This document shows, in pieces, positions 26,643 to 34,769 of a DNA stretch of 64,000 nt. Below the pieces are notes generated by a model, which did not search any database, had not been told where the DNA came from, and saw nothing but the letters and a program-made list of their open reading frames with translations. Made by a program: the position numbers and the translations under genes. The stretch lies in the NCBI GenBank assembly GCA_016208105.1, contig JACQYS010000001.1, positions 108,182 to 172,181 on the forward strand, written 5' to 3'. How positions within the stretch are numbered: the first letter of the stretch is position 1; each line of letters opens with the position of its first letter. This stretch comes from Desulfovibrio sp. (GTDB taxonomy: Bacteria > Desulfobacterota > Desulfovibrionia > Desulfovibrionales > Desulfovibrionaceae).

Positions 26643-27748
26643 CGCTTGTCCAGGGAGTTTCGCAGAGCCTTGGCGAAGGCTTCCATGGCTGGTTCCAGGG
26701 CGAGGGTGACCCTGATCCAGTTTGGAAAGCGGAATCCGGTCATGGTCCGGACCATCACTCCCTGTTTGATGAGCAGCCGGTAGAGCAGGGTGTCCGGAAT
26801 GGGCACCCGGGCCATGATGAAGTTGCCCTCCCCGGAAACACACTCAAGCCCCAGCGCGTCAAACGTGGATTTCAGAAACCCCCTGGCCTGGCTTACCATG
26901 CGCCGCGTTGCCGCCACATGCGATCCGTCGTCCTCCAGGGCCGCCTTGGCGGCCAGCTGCGCGAGAGCATTGACGGAATAAACCAGGTGCGTACGCTTGA
27001 CGATGTCCACAGCTTCCTGACCGCCGCAGAGATATCCCACCCTGAGTGCGGCCAGGCCGTACATCTTTGAGAACGTCCTGAAGACCAGCACGTTGGGGTG
27101 GCGCTCCATCACTTCCATGCCGTCCGGAAACTCAGGAGATTCCACGAACTCCCGGTATGCTTCGTCGAGCACAACCACGGCACGGCCGTTGATCCCGCGC
27201 AGAAAGCGTTCCAGGGTGGCCTTGTTCCACCAGGACCCCGTGGGATTGTTGGGATTGCACACAAACACGACCTTGGTCCTGTCCGTCACTGCGTTAAGCA
27301 TTGCCTCAGGGTCCAGGGCGTAGTTCCGAAGCGGGACGAGGCGGGGCTCTATGCCGGAAAAGGCCGCGACCCACTCGTAGACTGCGAAGGTCTTGTCCGC
27401 GGTGACGATGTTGTCGCCCGGCTGGCAGAAAGCCTTGATGACCGAGGTGATCACCTCGCAGGACCCGTTGCCCACCAGGAAGCGTTCCGCATTCTTGCCG
27501 AAGGTTTCGCTCAATGTCTGGCGAAGAAAGAAGCAGTCGCCGTTGGGGTAGATGGCGCCCCGCTCGGGAGGAAAGGCAGCCAGCACTTCCTTGGCGGCAG
27601 GGGGAGGGCCCAGTGCGTTCTCGTTGTTGTTTAGGCGGTAGAGGCTTTGTACGCCGTACTGGCGCATGAGAACATCGTCCGGACGGCTCGGGACGTAGCT
27701 CTCGAAGTTCAGGACGTGGGGGGGGACGAGGTCAGCAAGCTGGCGCAT
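26639..27748 (-). CDS. class I/II PLP-dependent aminotransferase, HisC-like
   Basis: A 369-residue aminotransferase. The fold-type I signatures are NENALGPPP at the N-terminus, NPNNPTG (165-171), DEAY (195-198) and the PLP lysine Lys228 in FRTFSKMYGLAALRVGYL; the phosphate-binding Arg is in the RVGY motif. It most resembles histidinol-phosphate aminotransferase, but it is embedded in an accessory operon and not with his genes. A role in making an amine or amino-acid precursor for the ACP/CoA-ligase pathway is possible. It overlaps the upstream gene by 17 bp. Confidence 0.88.
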   Translation of the reverse strand: MRQLADLVPPHVLNFESYVPSRPDDVLMRQYGVQSLYRLNNNENALGPPPAAKEVLAAFPPERGAIYPNGDCFFLRQTLSETFGKNAERFLVGNGSCEVITSVIKAFCQPGDNIVTADKTFAVYEWVAAFSGIEPRLVPLRNYALDPEAMLNAVTDRTKVVFVCNPNNPTGSWWNKATLERFLRGINGRAVVVLDEAYREFVESPEFPDGMEVMERHPNVLVFRTFSKMYGLAALRVGYLCGGQEAVDIVKRTHLVYSVNALAQLAAKAALEDDGSHVAATRRMVSQARGFLKSTFDALGLECVSGEGNFIMARVPIPDTLLYRLLIKQGVMVRTMTGFRFPNWIRVTLALEPAMEAFAKALRNSLDKR

Positions 27749-29039
27749 ACTGGAACACCGCCACGTCGGAACGGCTGGCGAATGGGAGGACCAGCCTGGG
27801 TTTGAATCCGGCCTCCATTATGGGAACGGCCAGGGCTGCCTCCCAGGCGTGTGAGAGATCCATGTAGAGAAGGATGTTCTTGAAGCCTTTTTCCGTCAGG
27901 GCGCGGACATGGCCGGCGAGGTTGGCGGCCATGTCCTCCCCGTCGAGGAGGGGCCGCAGCACGGCCAGGCCCTTGCCCGTGTCCATCATGGTGGAGAAGA
28001 GCGAACTCTTGCTCTCGAAGGAGCCGGAGGAATGGGCCGGGAGTATGTCGCGGCACATGGCCAGGCGGTCGTACACGCCGCGCAGGAACTCCTCGAGCGT
28101 TGGATCGGCCCACACTGTCTCGCCCAGGTCTTCGCGCAGATGGCGGTAGAGCACTGGCTGTTCGCTCTGCCCGTCCGGCCCGTACCGGGTGACCATGCCC
28201 AGGGTTTCGAAATAACCGTCCGGCGCATCCGGGGTGGCTCTTTCGCTGAAGACGATCTCCACGCTTTCGCGGGCCACCGTGGCCAAGAAAGCGTCCGAGA
28301 GCAGCCGGGCCACATGGGGAGAGTCGGCAGGCGGCACAAAGACGAAGGGGCCGGAAAAGGAAAGCCCCTTTTCCCCGGACTTGGTCCAGCAGAGAAGACC
28401 GGCGGGATGGGATGCTGCGTCCAAGGCCAGAACACAGCTGAATTGGCCAGCTTTGGCCATGTCCGCAAATTTCCCTGGTGTTTGGAAACTTGCCGGGCAA
28501 TGCCAGGCTGGATAACGGGCGGCTGCCAGCGCCGCGGCGTGCATGAGTTGATTCGGGTCGTGCTCGGCCCTTACCTGGTAAGGAGGCTTGAAGACGACTG
28601 TCGAAGGCGCGGCTTTGGTGGCCGGGTAGGCCTTGTCCACTTCCGCGTGCAGCATGAAGGTGGCGTCGCCATCGCGGGTGAGGCGGAAACGGTCCGCCAC
28701 GCGACCGGCAAGTATGAGGCCCAGGTCGTGTGATGCCTCGCCGTTGGCGTCCAGTGTGGTGATGCAGCTGGCGTTGAGCGCCCCCAGGCATAAGCCGGAG
28801 GCCTGAAACCGGAAGGAGACGCACACCTGATAGGCCTTTCCCGTCAGAACGGTCTTTATCTGGCTGTTTTCATGAGCCACCTGTGCGAGATAGGTGAAAA
28901 GCTCCTCAACGGCCAACTGGAAGCGCATGTTTTCGCGCTTGTCCAAACCGCGCGACAGGGCGAGCGTCTCGGCGGCGGTGGTCAAAACGCGCGCAAACCC
29001 GCTGTCTGGCGGAGTTTCCAAAGAAAGGATGGTGTCCAT
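27732..29039 (-). CDS. RsbW-like ATP-binding domain fused to GNAT-like domains
   Basis: A 435-residue protein. I place the start at the ATG at 29039, with AAGG 6 nt upstream; the longer frame to 29231 is extension. Residues 1-140 look like a GHKL/RsbW-type anti-sigma or histidine-kinase-like ATPase: FQLAVEELFTYLAQVA corresponds to the N box and DLGLILAGRVADRF to the later conserved block. The rest (about 150-435) is GNAT-like, ending in VRALTEKGFKNILLYMDL and EAGFKPRLVLPF. That end resembles the C-terminus of the ACP fusion at 20434. The combination is uncommon and the biochemical role is unknown. Confidence 0.65.
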   Translation of the reverse strand: MDTILSLETPPDSGFARVLTTAAETLALSRGLDKRENMRFQLAVEELFTYLAQVAHENSQIKTVLTGKAYQVCVSFRFQASGLCLGALNASCITTLDANGEASHDLGLILAGRVADRFRLTRDGDATFMLHAEVDKAYPATKAAPSTVVFKPPYQVRAEHDPNQLMHAAALAAARYPAWHCPASFQTPGKFADMAKAGQFSCVLALDAASHPAGLLCWTKSGEKGLSFSGPFVFVPPADSPHVARLLSDAFLATVARESVEIVFSERATPDAPDGYFETLGMVTRYGPDGQSEQPVLYRHLREDLGETVWADPTLEEFLRGVYDRLAMCRDILPAHSSGSFESKSSLFSTMMDTGKGLAVLRPLLDGEDMAANLAGHVRALTEKGFKNILLYMDLSHAWEAALAVPIMEAGFKPRLVLPFASRSDVAVFQYAPAC

Positions 29040-29255
29040 AGGCATCCTTGTGTCTTGATTTGAACAACCGGATACATGGCAACATGGCATGGATCGTGCG
29101 GTATGAGGCACGTATAGCCTGTCATACTTTTGCAAGCAAACCGGTATTTTCCGTATGCCGTTTGAGCGGGAAGCCGGCCTGGCCTGGGAGCTGGCAACGG
29201 CTCCGCAGAGTGTCCTTGACACTGTTTTCATAGCGTACTAGCGATTAAAAAACGG

Positions 29256-29261
29256 TATAAT
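29256..29261 (+). promoter_or_regulatory. candidate -10 element for the metalloprotease gene
   Basis: A perfect TATAAT lies 62 bp before the protease start in the divergent intergenic space. No good -35 is found 16-18 bp upstream; a TTGACA exists at 29216 but is 34 bp away. A small TCTC-loop-GAGA hairpin directly follows (29261-29274). Confidence 0.3.
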
Positions 29262-29322
29262 CTCTTCGGGAGAGCGATATCCCGGACGCACCGGTATCGG
29301 AGCCAGGAAGGGGGGGACGCAT

Positions 29323-30633
29323 ATGAGCCTATCCACTCTTGACACCTCTACGGCGGGGACGGGCTTTTCCTTGGGCGCAACTCCAGACTCCGCCGCGCTG
29401 CTTTCGGGCGCCGCAACATCTGTCACAACACCCACCGTAACCCCTCCGCCTGCACCCGGTGACCCCAACTGGGTCACCTATTGGCAGCAAAAGGATCCCG
29501 TGGCGTGGTCACTGGTATGGGACGCGCAGGTTCCCAAAGACAATAAAGACAACACTGCCGTCAACAAGACGTTCACCGACAATCTGAAAACCGGACAGCC
29601 GGTATACTTCTCGTTTGACATACAGCAGTCCCAGGCGCTGGACGAGAAAGGGAGGCAGGTTAAGTCATATATGGTCGCCATGACCGAAGAGCAGAAGACA
29701 AACACCCGAAAGGCCCTTCAGGAGTTGAGCAACGTCACCGGGGTCAAGTTCGTGGAGAAAAGCGGCGTCAAGGGAGGACTCATTCTGGGTCAGGCTGATC
29801 TGTCTGAGGGCTCTGAAAAAGACAGCACCATGGGCCAGCACTACGGAGCCAAGGTGACCGTTGTGGATGCCAAGGGAAACAAGACCACGCAATACCAGCA
29901 GACCATCACGGTGAACAAATGGTCATATGCAAAAGAGAGCCTGGCGCCCGGTACAAGTGGATTCGAGACCTTGCTCCACGAGTTGGGGCACGCTGCGGGC
30001 CTGGACGACGCCAAGGAAGAGCTGGGGAAAAAATTCTCCAAGTATGATGACACCCAATACACTCTCATGTCCTATCGCGATGAAGAGGGGATAAACAGGA
30101 AGGTCTACGGCGAACTGGACAAACGGGCCTTTGCGGCTCTCTACCCCGTGGACAAGCGGCCCGCCACGCCACCACAAGTTGTCTCCGCCGAGAAACAAAC
30201 CCTGCTCGCGGCTGCCGGGAACGCCTTGTTAGACGACGAATTCCTCGAGGATGACATCCTCACGGGCGCGGACGAAGACGAATGGGATTATGAGGACAAC
30301 CTGGCCGGGCCCCCCACCTCGGAGCCAGGTTCCAACCAAGACAATACTACTGTTGTTGCAGGGGGGGGCTCCTCTGAGCCTGGCTCCAGCCAGGAGCATG
30401 AAACCATCGTCGAGGTTGAAGCAGATCCGGACGGATACAAAGAGAACCGCTTGAGTTCCGCAGAGTTCAATCTGGGCATCTCAGGTGGTACTTCGAACTG
30501 GCCGGGCCAGGTCGACCCTGCGCTGCTTCTTGTTCCTTCTCCTGCGATGAGCGGTATAGCAACTTGGGTTGGAGCGCTTCCGGAAATGCTTTCGGGTGCG
30601 GACGCATTGAAACGCGTGTTGGCCCAGGGCTGA
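29323..30633 (+). CDS. putative type I-secreted metalloprotease, HExxHxxGxxD metzincin
   Basis: A 436-residue protein without an N-terminal Sec signal. The zinc site is HELGHAAGLDD: His219, Glu220, His223 and Asp229 in the third-ligand position. The Met-turn LMSY (Met249) follows as in serralysins. The N-terminus is Ser/Thr/Pro-rich. The C-terminal 150 residues are acidic (DDEFLEDDILTGADEDEWD) with two imperfect SEPGSxQ repeats and no GGxGxD RTX repeats. The next two genes encode a type I exporter ATPase and its membrane-fusion protein in the same direction, so this is the likely cargo. Protease activity is inferred from the motif. Confidence 0.72.
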   Translation: MSLSTLDTSTAGTGFSLGATPDSAALLSGAATSVTTPTVTPPPAPGDPNWVTYWQQKDPVAWSLVWDAQVPKDNKDNTAVNKTFTDNLKTGQPVYFSFDIQQSQALDEKGRQVKSYMVAMTEEQKTNTRKALQELSNVTGVKFVEKSGVKGGLILGQADLSEGSEKDSTMGQHYGAKVTVVDAKGNKTTQYQQTITVNKWSYAKESLAPGTSGFETLLHELGHAAGLDDAKEELGKKFSKYDDTQYTLMSYRDEEGINRKVYGELDKRAFAALYPVDKRPATPPQVVSAEKQTLLAAAGNALLDDEFLEDDILTGADEDEWDYEDNLAGPPTSEPGSNQDNTTVVAGGGSSEPGSSQEHETIVEVEADPDGYKENRLSSAEFNLGISGGTSNWPGQVDPALLLVPSPAMSGIATWVGALPEMLSGADALKRVLAQG

Positions 30634-30705
30634 GCCCAGGCCAGGAAACTTCCATCAGGCGCCTGCCGCGGTTGACCTTCTTTTCGTAGCGGTGCAGGAA
30701 TAGTC

Positions 30706-33249
30706 ATGAGCACCGCCTTGAGCTGCCTGAAGGCAGTGGCCGACGCCTACGCCATCCATTTCGACATCCGTACCGCCCAGGAGCGCTACGGCCTGCATGA
30801 AAGCGAACCCGACCCGGACACACTTTCCACAATAGCCCGCAGCAGCGGCTTTGACGCCGAAACGGCTCAGCTCGATTGGGACGCTCTCTCCCGTTTCGAC
30901 CGGTTTCCCGCTCTGGCCCGTCTGGAGAAGGGCAATACGGTCGTCTTCGTGGGGTTTGCCCGAGGCCCCGAAGGCGAGCGGATTCTGGTGGCGGACCCCC
31001 TGTCCCAGTCGCCCGGGCCTTTCGAACTGGCAAAAGAGGGGCTTGAGAGCATTTGGAAGGGTCAAACGATCATCTTGACCCCCAAGAGAGGGTCTTCGGC
31101 CCTGCGCTGTCTGGCTTTGGCGGCCAGAGGCCGGGGTCTCGATCTTTCGCCCGACGGGCTTGCCCATCAGTACGCTCTTGAAAATGCTGAACCATCCCCG
31201 GACAAGCTGCTTACCATTGCCCGGGAACAGGGATTGCGGGCCGAATACAGGCGCCTGAGTTTCGAAGACGTTTTCCAGTTGGGCGAGGCGTTTCCGGTTT
31301 TGGCAAGGCTTGGGGACGGCCGGACAGTCATTCTGGCTGGAGTGTTGGGCGATGCGGATACCGGAAGCGTGGAGGTGCTGGACCTTTTGAGTTTCCCCCT
31401 GCGCCGGGAGCCCTGGGACCGGCAGCGGTTCCAGGACGAATGGGACGGCCAGGTCATGCTCCTCAAACGCCATTACGGAGTGACCGACGAGAACCAGCCT
31501 TTTGGCCTGCGCTGGTTCATCCCCGAGGCGCTTCGCCAGGGCCGGACGCTTTTCGACGTGGCCGTGGCGGCGATCATGCTCTCTCTTTTGGCCCTGGCGT
31601 TGCCCATCTACTTTCAGATAGTCATCGACAAGGTCCTCATACACCACAGCCTTTCCACGCTCCAGGTGTTGAGCCTGGGGATGCTCCTGGTGCTTGGCTT
31701 CGATGCGGCCTTCACCTTCTTGCGCGGATATCTGTTGCTCCACGCCACGTCCAAGATCGACATCCGCATCGCCACCCGGACGTTTTCCAAGCTGGTCAGC
31801 CTGCCCATGCTCTTTTTCGTGAGCAGCCACGCCGGCGTGCTCATCCAGCACATGCAGCAGGCGGACAAGATCCGTGAATTCCTGACCGGCAAGCTCTTCT
31901 TCACCATATTAGACAGCGTGGCCCTGGTGGTGTTTATCCCCGCGCTTTTTTTCTACAGCCCGCTGCTGGCCTCCCTGGTGGTGGGCTTCTCTCTTGTCCT
32001 GGCCGGGTTTCTGGCCGTGCTCATCCCCTATTTCAAGCGCAGGCTGTTAAAGCTCTACAAGGCCGAGGGAGAGCGCCAATCGTTTCTGGTGGAGACCATC
32101 CGGGGAATGGAGACGGTCAAATCCCTTTCGCTTGAGCCTGTCCAGCGCAAGAAGTGGGAGGAGAAGGCGGCCCGGGCCGTGTCCATGCGCTTCGACGTGG
32201 GAAGGATCTCCACTTCGGCCACTTCCGGTGTGGGCTTTCTGGAGAAGCTCATGAGCCTGTCTATCCCGTGGGTCGGGGTTTACCTGGTTTTCGAGCACCA
32301 GATGAGCGTCGGGGCCTTGATCGCCTTCCAGATGCTGGCCGGCCGGGTGAGCGCCCCCCTGGTGCAGATAGTGTCGCTCTTGCATGAATACCAGGAGAAG
32401 GCACTGTCGGTCAGGATGCTGGCCACCATCATGAACGAGCCCTCGGAGCGCTCTCCGGCCAAGGGGGGACTGCGTCCGGCCATCCGGGGAGATATCAGGT
32501 TCGATCAGGTCAGCTTCAGCTACGGTTCATCAGGCCCTCCAGCCTTGAGCCAGGTGAGCTTAAGTTTTCCCGCAGGGTCCGTCACCGGAATCGTGGGGAG
32601 AAGCGGCTCGGGCAAATCCACCCTTGCGAGGCTTATCCAGGGGCTTTACCCGGTGGAAAACGGCATCGTGACCATGGACGGCCACGACCTGCGCGAATTC
32701 GATCTGGTTCATCTGCGCCGCCATATCGGAGTGGTGCTCCAGGAGAACTTTCTCTTCCACGGAACCGTGCGTGACAATATCGGGATTTCCAAAACCACGG
32801 CCACCATGAACGAGATCGCCTGGGCAGCCGGGTTGGCCGGGGCCGATGAATTTATTAGCCGCCTGCCCCAGGGCTACGACACCATGCTCGAGGAAAACGG
32901 CGCCAACCTCTCGGGGGGCCAGAAACAGCGGCTGGCCATCGCCCGGGTGCTGCTCACGCAGCCGCGCATCCTCATTTTCGATGAAGCCACCAGCGCCCTG
33001 GATGCCGAGAGCGAGGAAATCATCCAGAACAATCTGGAGAAAATCACCCGCGACCGCACAACCATCATGATCAGCCACCGCTTGTCCATGCTGGCCGGGG
33101 CTGACCGCATCATCGTCATGGATCAGGGGCGGATTGTGGACGTGGGCCCGCACGATCAGCTGGTCGAACGGTGCACCGTGTACGGCGATCTCTGGAGAAG
33201 CCAGAACCGGCATGTGCTCAACCCCGGAGGAGGGCGGCCCCTGCCATGA
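30706..33249 (+). CDS. type I secretion ABC transporter with two tandem degenerate C39-like domains
   Basis: An 847-residue HlyB/LapB-type exporter. Its N-terminal 265 residues hold two successive peptidase-C39-like domains, one starting at TALSCLKAVADAYA and a second at SALRCLALAARGRG near 128. In both, the position of the catalytic Cys (normally followed by GLxCLAM) is Thr or Ser, so they should bind and not cleave substrate. Six membrane helices follow (about 275-560), then the ATPase: Walker A GRSGSGKST, signature LSGGQKQR, Walker B ILIFDEATSALD and the switch His in ISHR. It is coupled by ATGA to the HlyD gene. It probably exports the upstream metalloprotease. A TolC partner is not in the window. 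Confidence 0.88.
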   Translation: MSTALSCLKAVADAYAIHFDIRTAQERYGLHESEPDPDTLSTIARSSGFDAETAQLDWDALSRFDRFPALARLEKGNTVVFVGFARGPEGERILVADPLSQSPGPFELAKEGLESIWKGQTIILTPKRGSSALRCLALAARGRGLDLSPDGLAHQYALENAEPSPDKLLTIAREQGLRAEYRRLSFEDVFQLGEAFPVLARLGDGRTVILAGVLGDADTGSVEVLDLLSFPLRREPWDRQRFQDEWDGQVMLLKRHYGVTDENQPFGLRWFIPEALRQGRTLFDVAVAAIMLSLLALALPIYFQIVIDKVLIHHSLSTLQVLSLGMLLVLGFDAAFTFLRGYLLLHATSKIDIRIATRTFSKLVSLPMLFFVSSHAGVLIQHMQQADKIREFLTGKLFFTILDSVALVVFIPALFFYSPLLASLVVGFSLVLAGFLAVLIPYFKRRLLKLYKAEGERQSFLVETIRGMETVKSLSLEPVQRKKWEEKAARAVSMRFDVGRISTSATSGVGFLEKLMSLSIPWVGVYLVFEHQMSVGALIAFQMLAGRVSAPLVQIVSLLHEYQEKALSVRMLATIMNEPSERSPAKGGLRPAIRGDIRFDQVSFSYGSSGPPALSQVSLSFPAGSVTGIVGRSGSGKSTLARLIQGLYPVENGIVTMDGHDLREFDLVHLRRHIGVVLQENFLFHGTVRDNIGISKTTATMNEIAWAAGLAGADEFISRLPQGYDTMLEENGANLSGGQKQRLAIARVLLTQPRILIFDEATSALDAESEEIIQNNLEKITRDRTTIMISHRLSMLAGADRIIVMDQGRIVDVGPHDQLVERCTVYGDLWRSQNRHVLNPGGGRPLP

Positions 33250-34604
33250 CAGAACCGAGTCGTCCCCCCGCGAAGCGGGGTGAGTCCTCACCAAAGGCCC
33301 ACGGATTCGCGTCCTTTCAATCCGACGCCCTGGAGATCGAGTCCAGGCCGATACCGGTGCGGGCCAGATTCGTGCTCTACCTGTCGGCGTTCTTCTTCCT
33401 TGCCGCCCTGGCCTGGGCCTGCATCGCACGCATGGATATGGTCGTTTCAGCAACCGGAAAGTTGGTTTCCGGGGAGAAGAACATGGTTGTCCAGCCCATG
33501 GAGAGCGTCGTGGTCAAGGAGGTACTCGTGTCCGTGGGGCAGCGGGTGGTTCGGGACCAGCCTCTTGCGATCCTGGACCCCACTTTCGCCGAGGCCGGAT
33601 TTGAAGAACAGGCCAAGCGGCGGCGGAGCCTGGCGGCCCAGGTGTGGCGCCTGGGGTGCGAGACCTCCGGGACGTGTCCCCCGCCGGACGGCCTGGCTCC
33701 AGAAGAAGTCAGCGCCCAACGCGAGATCATGCTCAAGCGCCAGGCGGAAAACGCATCCCGGGTGAACGCGTTGAACCGGTCCATAGCGGAGCTGGAAGCC
33801 AGGATCCAGACGAACAGGACGGCCGAGGAGCAGGCCCGCAAACAAGTGGCCATCTCCCAGGACCTGGAGGCCATGTACCAGGACGTGTTCAAGCAAGGGG
33901 CGAGTTCAAAGCTTGAATACATGAAGGCGCAAAGCGCGAAAATCGAGGCCGAGAGCCAGCGCAAGAAATTCGCCAATGAAGCCCTGGAACTCAAGCAAAG
34001 CCTGGAACGGGCCAAGGCCGAGCTGCAAACCTTCAACAGCTCCTGGGTGGGCGGGGCCATGAAGGAACTGGTGGATGCCAGACGCGAGCTTGACCAGGTG
34101 GAGGAGCGCGAGCGCAAGGCGTCGCGTCTGAAGGATCTCATAGTCCTCAAGGCTCCCCAGGCCGGCATCGTGCTCGAATTGGGCAAGTATGCGGCCGGGG
34201 CCGTGGTGGCTCAGGGCGAGACCGTGGCCATCCTGGTCCCCCTGGATGGGGCTCTGGAGGCCGAAGCGGAAGTACGCGCCAGCGACATAGGGTACATCCG
34301 TGAGGGAGACAAAACCCGCATAAAGGTAGAGGCCTTTCCCTTCCAGCGCCATGGGGTCCTGGACGGCACGGTGCGTACGGTCAGTGCCGACGCCTTTGAA
34401 AAGGATTCTCCCGAAGGACGCCAGCTTATGTACCGGACCAGGATAGCCCTGCAGGGGGCCAACCTGCGGGCGGTCCCGGCGGACATGCGGCTTATTCCGG
34501 GCATGACCCTCACGGCCGAGATAAAGGTCGGCTCGAGGCGGGTCATTACGTATTTGCTCTACCCGGTGATCCGTTCCCTGGACGAAACCATGCGCGAACC
34601 CTGA
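33246..34604 (+). CDS. HlyD-family type I secretion membrane-fusion protein
   Basis: A 452-residue periplasmic adaptor starting at the ATG overlapping the exporter stop. It has a short cytoplasmic N-terminus, one membrane helix (about 38-62), a biotinyl-lipoyl-like half (VVQPMESVVVKEVLVSVGQRV), a long coiled coil (about 110-285, rich in Ala/Glu/Arg/Lys) and the returning lipoyl/beta-barrel part (LKAPQAGIVLELGKYAAGAVV; IPGMTLTAEIKVGSRRVITYLLYPV). It bridges the inner-membrane exporter to an outer-membrane TolC-type channel. Confidence 0.92.
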   Translation: MTEPSRPPAKRGESSPKAHGFASFQSDALEIESRPIPVRARFVLYLSAFFFLAALAWACIARMDMVVSATGKLVSGEKNMVVQPMESVVVKEVLVSVGQRVVRDQPLAILDPTFAEAGFEEQAKRRRSLAAQVWRLGCETSGTCPPPDGLAPEEVSAQREIMLKRQAENASRVNALNRSIAELEARIQTNRTAEEQARKQVAISQDLEAMYQDVFKQGASSKLEYMKAQSAKIEAESQRKKFANEALELKQSLERAKAELQTFNSSWVGGAMKELVDARRELDQVEERERKASRLKDLIVLKAPQAGIVLELGKYAAGAVVAQGETVAILVPLDGALEAEAEVRASDIGYIREGDKTRIKVEAFPFQRHGVLDGTVRTVSADAFEKDSPEGRQLMYRTRIALQGANLRAVPADMRLIPGMTLTAEIKVGSRRVITYLLYPVIRSLDETMREP

Positions 34605-34769
34605 GTCGCGTCAGCCTTTCTTTTGCGGGCATGATGTCCCGCCGCCTCACGCCATAACACGATTAAGCGAACTCCCAGCCCCAAAGCCTTGCGTCAGCTT
34701 GGGCACGTCTGTCTCGTTGGCGGCGGAGGTTCTCAAATCAACAACCGCGGCCGCCTTCAGCGGGACAAT

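Noticed and set aside
27732..29231. Longer 499-residue form of the RsbW-like/GNAT protein
   Set aside because: The extra 64 residues are Cys/Arg-rich and unlike a domain, and the ATG at 29039 has a ribosome site; the extension would fill the divergent promoter space.
29216..29261. TTGACA (29216) and TATAAT (29256) as one promoter
   Set aside because: They are 34 bp apart, twice the allowed spacing, so only the -10-like element is reported with low confidence.
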